This document shows positions 36,905 to 47,582 of a DNA stretch of 64,000 nt, one piece after another. The position numbers and the translations under genes were made by a program. The first letter of the stretch is position 1; every line of letters starts with the position of its first letter. The notes beneath the pieces were generated by a model. That model searched no databases. It had not been told where the DNA came from and saw only the letters and a list, made by a program, of their open reading frames with translations. Source of the DNA: Brassica napus (taxonomy: Eukaryota; Streptophyta; Magnoliopsida; Brassicales; Brassicaceae); NCBI RefSeq assembly GCF_020379485.1, contig NC_063452.1:29766770-29830769 (forward strand), given 5' to 3'.

Positions 36905-38974
36905 ATGATGCGTCAGTTACATGCAGTGTATGGAGAATGGTTGTTGAATGATTGCCGTTGGGATTTTGTGGTTGATAATGTCAAAGGAGCGAGAATCATT
37001 TTTTTGGGGGAAGGTTCGACACATGCTGAACTTCTTGCAATGGCTCAAGAAGATTATAACCTGGACATGAGCACAGAATCTGTGGAGATAACCTACTCAT
37101 TACCAGCAGAAATGATGCAGGCTCCAGATACCCCTCCTATTCATGTTACAAGTGATAGACAAGTTCGAAACTTGCTCGAGATAACCAAAACGCATGGAGT
37201 ACGGCTTTGTGTATCAAGCCGTAGCAAGGTGGAAACGGTTTCAGAGTTCAGGGAAGATGATGAAGCTGATGAAGCTGATGAATGTTTTGAAGAAGATGAT
37301 GATGATTTGGTTGAAGATGAAAATCATGATGGGGAGGAGGACGATGGGGAGGAGGATGCTGGTATCTCTATTGTTGCTGAAGCGGACGAGAATGGTGAGG
37401 ATTACAGTGTTTATGGAAAGGTTGAAGATGAGGATGAGGAAGATGATGATATGTGTTTTGAAGATATCGAAAAGATTGAAGGAGGAAGATCGAATGGTAA
37501 CAGTATCTATGTCAACCAGAGTTTTGTTAGCAAGGATGCACTGCTTTCAGAGCTGCGGTTGACAGCAGTGAGGTTTAAGTTCTCCTTCAGAATATACAAG
37601 TCAACGAAAACTCTCCTTGTGACAACATGTCCGGTTAGTGGTTGTCAATGGAAGGTCAGAGCGAGTGTGAAACATGGGACAAACACGTTTTGGGTAACAA
37701 AGTATGTGGAAAAACATACATGCTCAGCGGGAGACCGACTCGCTCAGCGGAGACACTGTACTCCGAAGTATGTTGGTAGGCTTTTCATTGATCGTGTTGG
37801 AATCATTGATGGGTTGAATCCGCAGCATATCACTGATGCAATGAAGAACATGTTTGGCATGACGCTTGATTACACCACTTCATACAGAGCACTTTTATAT
37901 GCACAAACATTGGTGAGAGGATCAGCAGAAGATGGGTATTCGCGTCTGCCATCATATCTCGAGCAAATCTCCTTAGCAAATCCCGATTCTATCACGGCTA
38001 TAGAACTTGATTCTATCAATAGATTTAAGTATCTATTTCTCTCTTTTGGAGCTTCTATCAAAGGTTTTAAGTATCAGAGAAGGGTCATTGTGGTGGATGG
38101 GACTCACCTAAGTGGGAAATATGGAGGTGTTATGTTAGTTGCAGCCGCACAAGATGGGAATTTTCAGATATTTCCATTGGCTTTTGGGATCGTAGATGCT
38201 GAAGATGAACCTTCTTGGGAATGGTTTTTCACAAAATTGGCTAGTTGTGTATCTGATGAGCAGCCTCTGGTGATAGTCTCTGACCGGCACGCGGCCATTA
38301 AAAGTGCGTGTGATAAGGTGTTTCCTTGGGCAACCCGAGGAATATGTTATTATCACCTTCAAGATAACATTGTCAAAAAGTTTAAAGGGAAACATCTCTT
38401 GTACTTGGTGAAAGGTGCTGCTTATGCTCATACGGTTTCAGATTTTGACCGGTACATGGCTGAGATACGGAGTGCAAACCCGGACCTTGCAACGTATTTG
38501 GAGAATGCCGACGTCAGCCTATGGTCAAGGGTTTATTGTCAGGGGGACAGGTACAACATAAAGACAAGCAACATCGCTGAATCTATTAATTCCGCTCTGA
38601 AGCGAGCTAGAGGATTTCCGGTTCAGTTCCTGTTGGAGTTCATAAGGGAGAAGCTAGGAAAGTGGTTTTGGAAAAGGAGAGAAGATGCTTTGAGTCTCCC
38701 AACTCAACATAGTCGAGGTGTTGAATACTTGCTTGTTGTTCGATCGGAGATAGCGGATACGATGACGGTACAACCAATTGATGGATGGCGATTCTTTGTG
38801 AAAGGTGGGAAAATGGACTGTGTGGTTGATTTGGAACATGGAAAGTGTGATTGTGGTGTCTATGTAGTGGAGAAAATACCTTGCTCTCATGCTATAGCTG
38901 CTGAAACATCTGTTGGTTTGCATATCTCCACACTTGTATGTCCAGTGTACTCAAAGGATTTTCTGTTTGCATGA
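36905..38974 (+). CDS. mudrA transposase, MULE family, 689 aa (C-terminus cut by stop)
   Basis: Transposase that would cut and join the element ends in the nucleus. The N-terminal PB1-like domain is MMRQLHAVYGEWLL through PPIHVTSDRQVRNLLEIT (residues 1-95). A very acidic linker covers about 115-190. The MuDR zinc-finger DNA-binding domain (TTCPVSGCQWKVRA...EKHTC) is near 238-275. The DDE core has Asp398 (VVDGTHL), Asp460 (VSDRHAA) and Glu559 (NIAESIN). A SWIM zinc finger CDCGVYVVEKIPCSHA lies near 648-663. All catalytic residues are present and the frame is open and intronless. A TGA at 38972 ends it. Similar coding continues to 39187 with two more stops and a final zinc knuckle, so about 70 residues are missing. 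Confidence 0.9.
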   Translation: MMRQLHAVYGEWLLNDCRWDFVVDNVKGARIIFLGEGSTHAELLAMAQEDYNLDMSTESVEITYSLPAEMMQAPDTPPIHVTSDRQVRNLLEITKTHGVRLCVSSRSKVETVSEFREDDEADEADECFEEDDDDLVEDENHDGEEDDGEEDAGISIVAEADENGEDYSVYGKVEDEDEEDDDMCFEDIEKIEGGRSNGNSIYVNQSFVSKDALLSELRLTAVRFKFSFRIYKSTKTLLVTTCPVSGCQWKVRASVKHGTNTFWVTKYVEKHTCSAGDRLAQRRHCTPKYVGRLFIDRVGIIDGLNPQHITDAMKNMFGMTLDYTTSYRALLYAQTLVRGSAEDGYSRLPSYLEQISLANPDSITAIELDSINRFKYLFLSFGASIKGFKYQRRVIVVDGTHLSGKYGGVMLVAAAQDGNFQIFPLAFGIVDAEDEPSWEWFFTKLASCVSDEQPLVIVSDRHAAIKSACDKVFPWATRGICYYHLQDNIVKKFKGKHLLYLVKGAAYAHTVSDFDRYMAEIRSANPDLATYLENADVSLWSRVYCQGDRYNIKTSNIAESINSALKRARGFPVQFLLEFIREKLGKWFWKRREDALSLPTQHSRGVEYLLVVRSEIADTMTVQPIDGWRFFVKGGKMDCVVDLEHGKCDCGVYVVEKIPCSHAIAAETSVGLHISTLVCPVYSKDFLFA

Positions 38975-39187
38975 TACTCAGAGAATATATATCCTTGTGT
39001 TGGACAATAAATTGAGGAACGCACATGCTTTCCTCCGGAAGTAAAACGTGGTCCGGGAAGACAGAAGAAATCATGATGGCAATCTTGGTTGGAGCTATCC
39101 AGGATGAGAGGACGCAAACGCCGGAAGCAACACAGGGTTTATAGATGCTCAAAATGCAAGGAAACTGGCCATACGAAACCACAATGT
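38975..39187 (+). pseudogene. Lost C-terminal part of mudrA with zinc knuckle
   Basis: In the same frame as mudrA the sequence still reads YSENIYPCVGQ, CFPPEVKRGPGRQKKS, WLELSRMRGRK and CSKCKETGHTKPQC, a CX2CX4HX4C knuckle. It is interrupted only by the first stop at 38972, TAA 39008-39010 and TGA 39074-39076. The last Cys codon at 39185 runs directly into an AAGTCGTCC motif array. The stops look like point changes in otherwise conserved coding DNA. Confidence 0.8.
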
Positions 39188-39700
39188 AAGTCGTCCAGTG
39201 ATTAGTCTTCCAGACGACTTTCCATTAAGTCGTCCAGGATTTTTTCTTCCAGAAGACCTTCAAGTTAGTCGTCCAGTGATTAGTCTTCCAGAAGACCTTC
39301 AATTAAGTCGTCCAGAAGGTCGTCCAGTTAGTCGTCCAGGGTTTTTTCTTCCAGAAGACCTTCAAGTTAGTCGTCCAGTGATTAGTCTTCCAGAAGACCT
39401 TCAATTAAGTCGTCCAGAAGGTCGTCCAGTTAGTCGTCCAGAGTTTTTTCTTCCAGAAGACCTTCAAGTTAGTCGTCCAGTGTTCAGTCTATGTACTAAA
39501 AATTTGTGTTATGAACTTATCTGTGTCAACTTCTTTGTCAAATTGCACTACCAAACAAATTTGAGATGGTCTTGCCCTTTATATTATCTGAAATATAGTT
39601 ACAAAAGGTCACTGCTCAGAAGACTTTCCAGACTACTTATAGTTAAGTCGTCCAACATTCCAGACGACTTAACTGTAAGTCTTCTGCGCAGAATATAGTT
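39185..39700. repeat. Motif array between the two MULE 1 genes
   Basis: Tandem AAGTCGTCCAG / TTAGTCGTCCAG / GAAGACCTTCAA units occupy 39185-39482, including a roughly 118-bp unit repeated near 39235-39350 and 39350-39475. A further palindrome is at 39620-39690. It separates the convergent 3' ends, so it would appear in both transcripts. Confidence 0.85.
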
Positions 39701-40519
39701 ACAAAATAGGGATCAAGTTCAAATACAAAATAGGGATCAAGTTCAAATACACACATCAGCCTAATCTATCATACAAAATAATCTAAAGTGGCCTGTTTAT
39801 CACCCGTCATACGTACCCAGGATGTCATCCATGTCCTTGTTTTCGAACTCATGCGCGTCAGGAAGCTCTTGAAATATATCCACCGCCATCTTATCCCTCA
39901 TACTCTTCCCGTTGGGCTTAGCAAAGTCTTTTTTACTAAACTCTATCCCAAGAGCATGACATTCAATGTACTTTAGAGTGTACACGCCACAATCACCAGC
40001 TCGGGCCGGAGGTATATTGGTCGGTCTCTCATATGTGAATGGCTCCAGGCTGTATTGGGCACGTACTTCGTCTGAGGAAGCGCACTCAACAAGCAGATAA
40101 GGGACCATGTAGAGAAAAGGCTCCATTACCACATCGAGTTCTTCTGGGGAGATACTGGAACAAATGCTGTCAAAGACGACTATGTGCCTCTTAGGGATCG
40201 ATATCCACATAGCAATCCAATGACTGTCGGCGAAGTTTACTGGCGCATAGATATCATCAATATCCGTCCCCCAAACCTTGTTCGATTGGCAAAATGATGG
40301 TATAGTGCCTGCATAATAATTCCACGCCCCACCAGGGAGTCTTCTTCCTAAACCGTTGTGATCGGGCTTCGAGTCCTTAAAATCCTTGAAGTTGAATATC
40401 CATTGCTGAGCAAAGAGATGATCAAGGAAGCAAATTCTCTCGCTCCTGAAATGTTGTGGGTTAGCGTCGTACCTCTTCCTCAGCACATTAATCCAAGCAT
40501 CAATATGCTGCATATAAAA

Positions 40520-40690
40520 TAGAGTACAAGTCAGAAGATATCAGACGACTTAGTGGTAAGTCTTCTACGTAGACGACTTACCAGACGACTTACAAGTAAG
40601 TCGTAGACGAATTAAGTCGTCTGATAAGTCGTCTACGTAGAAGACTTACCAGACGACTTACAAGTAAGTCGTCTACGTCATAGCAGAAGA
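40520..40690. repeat. Palindromic motif array inside a ULP-gene intron
   Basis: Copies of AAGTCGTCTACGTAGACGAC and GACGACTTACAAGTAAGTCG fill the intron between the exons ending at 40696 and starting at 40507. Confidence 0.85.
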
Positions 40691-42119
40691 CTTACACAGT
40701 CCTCCAGCCACTCTAGGGAGGTTCGGAGGATTTGATACCACCAAGTTCTACTTTTACGTGGTTTTTTATCGAGAGCTGTTCTATAATGACTGCAAACACA
40801 AAATGTTGAAAAGCAATCAGGTTTTATGGGAAAAGCAAGCTATTATGTGAAAAGCAAGCTATTATGGGAAAAGCAAACACTTACGGACAAGATTTCAACC
40901 AATCAGCGAGCTCCTTAACTTCGTCTTGTCAATTGGTGCAAAAGGATTATAGCCTGGATAAAGCTTTTGTTTGAAATGATCACTCTGGCCGTTCTGTTTG
41001 CCGTATAAGGAGATTTCTGTGAGGCAGCAAGTTTCCTTGTTCGATCACTCTTTGCACGGCAAAGTGCCAAAGCAGCATCCCTCTTTTCTAGATATCTAGC
41101 ATCCTCCTTCTGTAAATCTGAAACAGTGGATTGATTTTTGTCCAATAGAACAAGGCTCGGTTCTGGAGCTTTATCTTCCGAGGAACTAGCATCTGCGGGC
41201 ACAGCTGCGGGCACATCTGCGGGCACATCTGGACCTTTATCCTCCGCCAAGCTCTTCCTTCCCGCGTTCGTCCCATTGACACTTTCACTCTGCAATATAC
41301 AAGATGGGTTTATACAATAATAACCAAAGATCCATTTCAAACAATAATAACCAATGAGTGTCTTCAAACATGAAACAAAATACATATATAAAATCAATAC
41401 ACTATAAACAAAGCACACATGTTCTGACATACAAGAAACAAAGCAAATGCAACTTTTCAATTCTTATTCTTAAGACTTTGTCTAGTCAATCTCTTGTTGT
41501 GAGAGGATTCGTTACTAACCCCGGGTTCGAGCGTCGGTTTAGGTGGAGAGGTAGTGTTTTGAGATGATGTCCCTTTCCGTTTTGTGGTGATACCAACCTT
41601 CTTCTCCACAGCTTCCACCCTTTCCGACAGATACTTGATCTCCTTAAGGCACGTCCCAAACCCTTCCCTCATGGCATCAGCTATGTCCTTGAACATGGTT
41701 TTAGTATCCTCTTTGGTCAACCCACCAACAGTCGTAGTCATCTCTTCACTAGCCTCTGCAGCTGCCTCTTCACTAGCTTCTGCAGCTGCCTCTTCACTAG
41801 CTTCAGCAGGTGCCTCTTTACGAGTTTTCTTCCGAGGTCTTGGACTGTCTTCCTTCACTACCTTTTTCTTCGCTGGACTCACAACCGCCGGCTTTGTATT
41901 GACCCAAGTACCGGTGACTTCCCAGCAATCCATGGTCCACTTCCACGGTTTCTTCACAAACATGAGTTTAATTATGTTCTCCGCGAGCGTGTCCTCAACA
42001 TCAAACTCCCATTTTGGAAACATTTCAGCAGTGTCCTTTTCAACAAAGTTGATTACCCTAGTCTGCAGTAAATAGAAGATATGAACTTACATATTTGACG
42101 GATTAATAAAGATGGAAAG

Positions 42120-42420
42120 AAAAGACTTCACAGACGACTTATAATTAAGTCGTCTGGAAAGTCTTCCAGCTGGACGACTTAGTAGACGACTTATAATTAA
42201 GTCGTCTGTAAAGTCTTCCAGCTGGATGACTTAGTAGAAGACTTATAATTAAGTAGTCTGGATAGTCTTCCCAGACGACTTAATTATAAGGCTTCTACTA
42301 AGTCATCCAGCTGGAAGACTTTCCAGACGACTTAATTATAAGTCTTCTACTAAGTCGTCTAATTGGAAGACTTATCAGACGACTTAATTATAAGTTTTCT
42401 GCGAAGTCGTCCAGATTGAA
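42120..42420. repeat. Palindromic motif array inside ULP-gene intron 1
   Basis: Repeated GACGACTTATAATTAAGTCG and GGAAAGTCTTCCAGCTGGAC units occupy almost the whole intron between 42429 and 42062, up to the splice site but not into the exons. Confidence 0.85.
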
Positions 42421-43309
42421 GTAAATACCTGACTGAGGATAGCCTCTTTAAACTGTCTGCATCCTTTGCGACCCTTGTAAGCCAGTATCGGTGGAGACGG
42501 ATTGTTTGGGAGAGGATTACCAAAAGTAGCACCCAATTCCGGAAGAGCTGTGTACACCCAGACCTGGAGAGCTTGCGCAAACCCATTAATAGTGTAACAA
42601 CCCGAAATATCTCTGCCCTTCACAGAGTCCATCAGCACCTTAAACGCGACTCTCCCCCATGGATAATTCTCAAACCGTTCTAGCTCCATCACTAGCCTTG
42701 CCAGACTAACCCGTGTAGGGGTTGAATACTTTTTCCCTTCAATGTATCCAGTGAAGATGGCAAGGTACGCGAGCCGCTTGCGATCATCCCGAGACCACCC
42801 TGCGCATCTCTCAGGTGCTGCTATTATCTCCTGAGTAGATGGCCCAGCTTCGACATGAACTCCCAGCATCTCCCAAAAAGAAGTCAGCTCCTTTGTAACA
42901 GCAGAGTGAGGTCTCTCAAGGTCCTCGATGTACTCGCAGTTTAGACCAGTGAGGTTTTCAAACTCTAACAGTGAAAACCTCACAGGTTCTGGACCAACGA
43001 GACTCCACAGCTCATACTTCTTCTTTATGTCCAGCTGGAAACCGAGCATGTAGTGAACCAGCCTTGAGGCCCAATCAAATCCCAGCTCTTGGAACTTGAT
43101 GAAAACTCCCAACTTCGACTCCTTCAGCTCTTCATATTCGTCATCATGAAGAGCTTTCTTTAAAGCAGCATGCAACGTCCAACAAGTATGATACGAAATG
43201 CTATGCACTGCGGGGGGCTCTTCCCCTAATGTATATATCCTACGGGGGAGTTCTGGCATCTCCATTTTTTTTTTGCCTGCAAAACAATCAAAGACAACCA
43301 TCTCAAACA

Positions 43310-43870
43310 ATCAAAGACTTATAATTAAGTCGTCTGGCAAGTTTTCCAGCTGAAAGACTTATAATTAAGTCGTCTGAAAGACTTTCCAGACGACTTAATT
43401 ATAAGTCTTCCAAGACTTCCAGTTTTATGTTCACCTTTTCCTCAATCAATCACTCGACAATAAGAGATATAACTTACCGGCAGCGGAGTTCAACGAGACG
43501 CCTCTGAGAGAATGCGCGCTAGGGTTTCCTCTCGGATCTTAAATAGAGGAAGCGGCTGTGAGAACGGTGGTGAGAACGACGGTGATAACGGCGGAGGGAT
43601 AACCGGCGGTGAGAACGATGAGAACGATGGATTAGAGAGAATCGACGAAAATCGCCTTTGAAATCGCCTTTGAGAGAAACGGCTTTAGGGTTTTCTGATT
43701 TTCGATAAACAGTGAAAAAAAAACACCTTATATATGGCCGGTAAATAATCCGGTTAGGTTTAAAAGTACATTGTAAAATTAAAGGTTTGCTCCGGTTTGG
43801 ACGACTTACTAGTAAGTCGTCTGTTGAATACTGTACATCAGACGACTTACTAGTAAGTCGTCCCAGACCT
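43310..43870 (-). promoter_or_regulatory. Leader and promoter of the ULP-type gene, MULE 1
   Basis: On the minus strand a TATA-like CATATATAAGG lies near 43725-43735. A GAGAACG.CGGTGA short repeat lies at 43563-43632 in the presumed leader. The last intron before the coding start again carries the AATTAAGTCGTC motif (43320-43410). Further copies flank the promoter at 43800-43862. Confidence 0.5.
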
Positions 43871-44415
43871 TAAATTTAACCCCTAAACTAAATTGACTAA
43901 ATTAACTAACTAACCACGTTATAAACCCGTAGTTATACTTAAATAGTGTTTACTATACACAGAAATAAAAACACTTAGGTAAATTTTAAAGTTTTCAAAA
44001 AAAATATTTATGCATTCCAAAATCTAACCCTAAGAACACATACAATACTACAACATATGTTGGCAAAACCTAAACCAAAAAATATCATGACTCACTACTT
44101 TCACTCATCTATGTTGAAAACAATTAACTTTTGTTATATCTTAATTTATATCTCTTAAAACATATGTTAATTACATAATTTCAATTTTTCACTTATCAAA
44201 ATATTTTTTACAAAATTTTTAAATTATTTCTAAGTAAAACTAGTCCAGACGACTTACTGGGGTTAGAAACGTAAAACAATTTCGGTTTTTTTGTTTGTTC
44301 ACAAGGGGTTGGTTGTAATTTCAATAGCCTTTTAGGTTACTTTTGCATTTGATTCAAGTTTGGGTTAACTTTTGTGTTTGAAATCAAGTTGTGAGTCAAT
44401 ATTGACAATTTTCCC

Positions 44416-44424
44416 AAAAATGAT
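44416..44424. repeat. Target site duplication, right of MULE 1
   Basis: AAAAATGAT matches TAAAATGAT at 35482-35490 in 8 of 9 positions, defining the right boundary. Confidence 0.8.
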
Positions 44425-44659
44425 ACACAAAACCATAGAACACAGAGAATAGTTTGAAAATATTCTTCTCGAGAGGTCTTTGTTAATAAATTTTTAAACT
44501 CTATTAATTTTCTTGCAATCTTGAAATTTTTGTCGCATCATAAACATTGATTCTCTTTGTTGTATTATATTGGTCCTATTCCATTTAAGATCTATATATA
44601 TATTCTTTGGTTTATAATTCATTCAACCGTAATAAATAAATTTTGAAAAGACCAATTTT

Positions 44660-44730
44660 TAATGGGGAGATTTACCAAATATGATTCAAAACTTGATTTT
44701 GATTGCAAAAGTAGGGGTGAACCTAAGTTC
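44660..44730 (+). mobile_element. Solitary MULE end fragment
   Basis: GGGGAGATTTACCAAATATG and the following TCAAAACTTGATTTTGATTG match the right-type ends at 51906 and 60473. The resemblance stops after about 60 bases, so only a broken end remains, between MULE 1 and the 3' side of the BAH gene. Confidence 0.65.
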
Positions 44731-44921
44731 TGTGCAATCAAAATCCATTGATAACTGATAAATAAACTTAATCTTTTTTTTGTCAAGATAAATAAGCTTT
44801 ACCTTAATTAAATAACTAAAATGTTAAATCAAATGTTAAATTTTAACCAAGTTCAATTTAATACCCAAAGCCTAAACATAAGGTAGAAGGCTTTAAACCC
44901 TAGAGGTTCTCTCTTTTGTTT

Positions 44922-45086
44922 TTACTTGGTGGCTTCAGGATTGTTGTCAGCATTAAAGTCATTGGTTGTCTTCAACGATTCTTCTGTTGCGTTCTTCCCA
45001 GCTTCATGAGGACTGGTTAAAGTCTTCTCAACGTCTGCAGTCTTAGTGCCTTGGGCAGGTTGTTCAGTGTCTTTAGTCTGAGTGGA
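44922..45086 (-). other. In-frame coding-like tail behind the AIPP3-like stop
   Basis: Directly after the TGA (45089-45087) the same frame runs 54 codons, STQTKDTEQPAQG...DNNPEATK, to TAA at 44924-44922. It contains PAQGT, which I recall near the end of the Arabidopsis protein. The stop therefore probably arose by a base change within the ancestral coding sequence, not by an indel. Confidence 0.6.
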
Positions 45087-47499
45087 TCACTCATCCCTTG
45101 AGGCATACCATGAATGTCCACAGGCAATACACTCCAGCTAGATGCATAAAACAAAATCAGTGTGTGAATATTATGATCAAAGAATATGCACAGAAAAGAG
45201 AAGAAGATCTTAATATGGAAAGCACAAGAACCTGATAGCGATCTCCACGCCCAGCTTGAATGATATCCTTCAGGCCAACTTTAATTTCACTGCTTCTCGA
45301 GCATCTTACATCAGTCATCTGCATCCAAAGCCAATACATGACATGGTCAAAGACATTCTTCAACTGAAATCCAAGAAACTGGATAAAACTGACTGTCAGA
45401 AATGAAGAAACCTGCATCCGTACCGCATCATCAGGCTCATTCTTCTCTGTTTCCTCATCAGCTAAACCCTCCTGAATCCCATAAAACCAAATCTTATTTA
45501 TTTAACATGTAAGAAATAATCATTACTATTTGCGCATTATAGAACAAATTCAGATTAATCTTTATACAAGTTATGTAATATAAAAATTTCCTAACCTTTA
45601 ACTCAGTGGGTGACATTTTCAAAATCTTTGCAGGTTCTAACTCCCCATTGAGCAGTCGTTTAGCCAGCAGTGCAGTGTTCTACAGACAAAAAAAAAGAAA
45701 AGGAATTACTGTGCAAATCATCATAAGGCATTTCAAAATTTAGCAGGTCAAATCAGAATGTGACATAAATTCATAGATCAACTATTATGAATAAGGAGCA
45801 TATATGCACAAACAATCAATGCAGATTCTAACCTTGAGATTGAACGCCAACGCCCTAATCCTTTGATTGTATTTAGAGTAATCCGATGCAAGAGAAACAT
45901 GTAAAGCCAACTCAAGAGCACAAACCCGAGGAACAGCACCATCTGGCCAGAGAAAACTCTCATTCTGTCAAGCAGTTTAAACAAAAGGGTTATTCCAGCA
46001 ACTAATGAATTCTTGATACATTTCAGATTATCAGAATGTTATTTGGTAAAATTTTTGGCAGGAACAAATATGAAAGGTGAGTGTATGAAAAGAGACACTT
46101 TGATCAAAAGGATATAAAAGTTTAGTTTAAGACCTTTAACGGATTATCGTGAGATCCATTCTCAGCCTGTTCAAGATGGGATCCAGCTGAACCCAAATTT
46201 CCTTCATCACCAGCGTTGGAGCATATGTTGTGGACTGCTTTCAGAAGCTTAGCTAAACATTTGTTACGATGAGCATCACCTGTTAGTGAATCAAACTTGC
46301 GTAGGATCAAATGGTACTCATCTTCCTCCTTTCTAACATCAACAGGAGGTATGTTTACTTTCCGGGAAGATCTTTTAGCCATCTCTACACGTTCCTCAGT
46401 TTCAAGGTCAGGAAGATCACCCAGTCTCGACATTGACTTTTCCACAAGGAGGTCAATTTCATGTTGTTTTGAAACTTCATAAACCTTATCAGTCAATTCC
46501 CACAGCGTCTTTTCATCGGTATCATACACCTTTTGCACGATAAAACCAGGGTTATCTCTGCGTTTCGGAAGTTGCTTATGAGCTGGAACAAAATACACCA
46601 CACATCTATGCATCACAGATTCTGCGGGGGCCTCATCAAAATGGAAACTGTAGAACAGTTCTCGTGTATCATTTGCTTCCCAGTTTCCACCACCCTTTTT
46701 CTTTGCTTCTTCTCGACGATAAAACCACTGTCCCAGAATCATCATGCGTCCATCTTTTTTTTGGGTAATATCCTACCAAAAAAAAGAACTAAAGTCTTAC
46801 TTGGAAGAACTGGTAAGCATATATAAAACATTCGGCAGCACGTACACAAGTACCTTGATAATGGCAACATAAGGCTTTAGACTATTGTCTTCTTGATACA
46901 AGAGCACCGAATCCTCCTGTGCAAGAAATTAAATGAATGTCAGAGATGCAAATGGCCTCTAAGCATTCAGGTGCAAAGGGAAAGGATGATGTAATAAGAA
47001 AAACACCCAGTCTCTAAACCAAATAAAAAGAGCAGCTATGACTAATACATTCTCACACAGAAATCAAAGTTCCTTCAAAACCCTAGATTCAACGATGCAA
47101 TAACCAACAAGTAATTAAACAAGGTGCACTCGAAACCCATAATAATGCATCAATCTAGTCGACACAACTCACCAGTTGGTATCTGTAACCGCCGTGCTCG
47201 AACTGCCTGTAATGGGTTCTTCTCCCTTTGCCTTTACCCCTAACTTTAACCGGCTCACCAACCGGTTTCGCCCCATGGAGCTTCTCTCCTCCTTCCTTCT
47301 CATCCTCGTCATTTTTCTCCTTCTCTTCCTCGTCGCCGTCAGACTCTTCGTACAGCCTCACCATCTTACGCTTCCTCCTCTTTCCCTCCATTGTTTCCTC
47401 AAGTCTCCTTGAGTTCTGTCCCTGAGACCTCGTCTCCCGTACAATTTTCTCTTCGTCGTCACCCGGGGACACCTGAGCGGACCTCCGAGACCACACCAT
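45087..47499 (-). CDS. AIPP3: BAH-domain chromatin reader, AIPP3/BDT1-like (8 coding exons)
   Basis: Minus-strand exons: 47499-47173, 46916-46854, 46772-46134, 45964-45833, 45679-45596, 45471-45412, 45318-45232 and 45137-45087. All are joined by GT-AG in phase 0. A basic/acidic N-terminus (MVWSRRSAQVSPGDDEEK) precedes a BAH domain at about residues 100-240 (KPYVAIIKDITQ, GQWFYRREEA, RELFYSFHFDEAPAESVMH). A C-terminal TFIIS-like central region (CALELALHVSLASDYSKYNQ, NGELEPAKILKMSPTEL) and a Cys-rich end (LECIACGHSW) follow. In Arabidopsis AIPP3 (At4g11560) the BAH domain reads H3K27me3 in a silencing complex. The TGA at 45087 falls before a 54-codon tail that stays open to 44922. A leader intron ends just before the start codon. 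Confidence 0.85.
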
Positions 47500-47582
47500 C
47501 TTTCTTCCTCCTCCCTGTGTAAATAAGAGAATGTAGAAAATTATTAAGATATGATAGAACGTGTAGTATGTATATTCACACA

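Larger units (their letters stand above)
39800..43265 (-). pseudogene. DUF1985 / ULP1 (C48) peptidase gene of MULE 1, frameshifted
   Basis: Minus-strand exons: 43265-42429 (279 codons, MEMPELPRRIYTLGEE; DUF1985 core RFSLLEFENLTGLNC and YPWGRVAFKVLMDSV), 42062 to about 41460, 41289-40885, 40789-40696 and 40507-39800. The last encodes a ULP-like peptidase with His (FADSHWIAMWI), Asp (VVFDSI) and Cys (AGDCGVYTLKYIE), so the triad is intact, unlike the relative at 1864-5332. The middle has an acidic/Ala-rich repeat EEAAAEAS and basic stretches. Frame is lost near 40953 and 40917, and a stop lies at the end of exon 2. Introns after exons 1 and 4 hold GACGACTT arrays. A SUMO- or ubiquitin-like protease role is inferred from the fold; element partners are unknown. 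Confidence 0.75.
35491..44415 (+). mobile_element. MULE 1: full-length two-gene Mutator-like element
   Basis: An 8.9-kb element. The left end GAGCTTTTTGCAAGATTGAC and the reverse complement of the right end, GGGAAAATTGTCAATATTGA, align through ATTGACTCA.AACT. They form imperfect terminal inverted repeats, flanked by 8-of-9 target copies. Inside are mudrA (+, 36905-38974) and a DUF1985/ULP gene (-, 43265-39800), transcribed toward each other. This is the layout of KAONASHI-type MULEs, in which a ULP-like gene rides with mudrA. Non-coding parts are packed with GACGACTT/AAGTCGTC palindromes. Both genes carry breaks, so it is probably not autonomous now, but it is the best preserved of four relatives in the window. 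Confidence 0.85.

Noticed and set aside
39198..39698. 166-residue open frame with repeated LQLSRPEGRPVSRPGF-like units
   Set aside because: It is translation of the tandem AAGTCGTCCAG array, which happens to lack stops in one frame; not a gene.
41584..42075. 163-residue plus-strand frame
   Set aside because: Antisense shadow of exon 2 of the DUF1985/ULP gene; the Ala-rich stretch mirrors the EEAAAEAS repeat.
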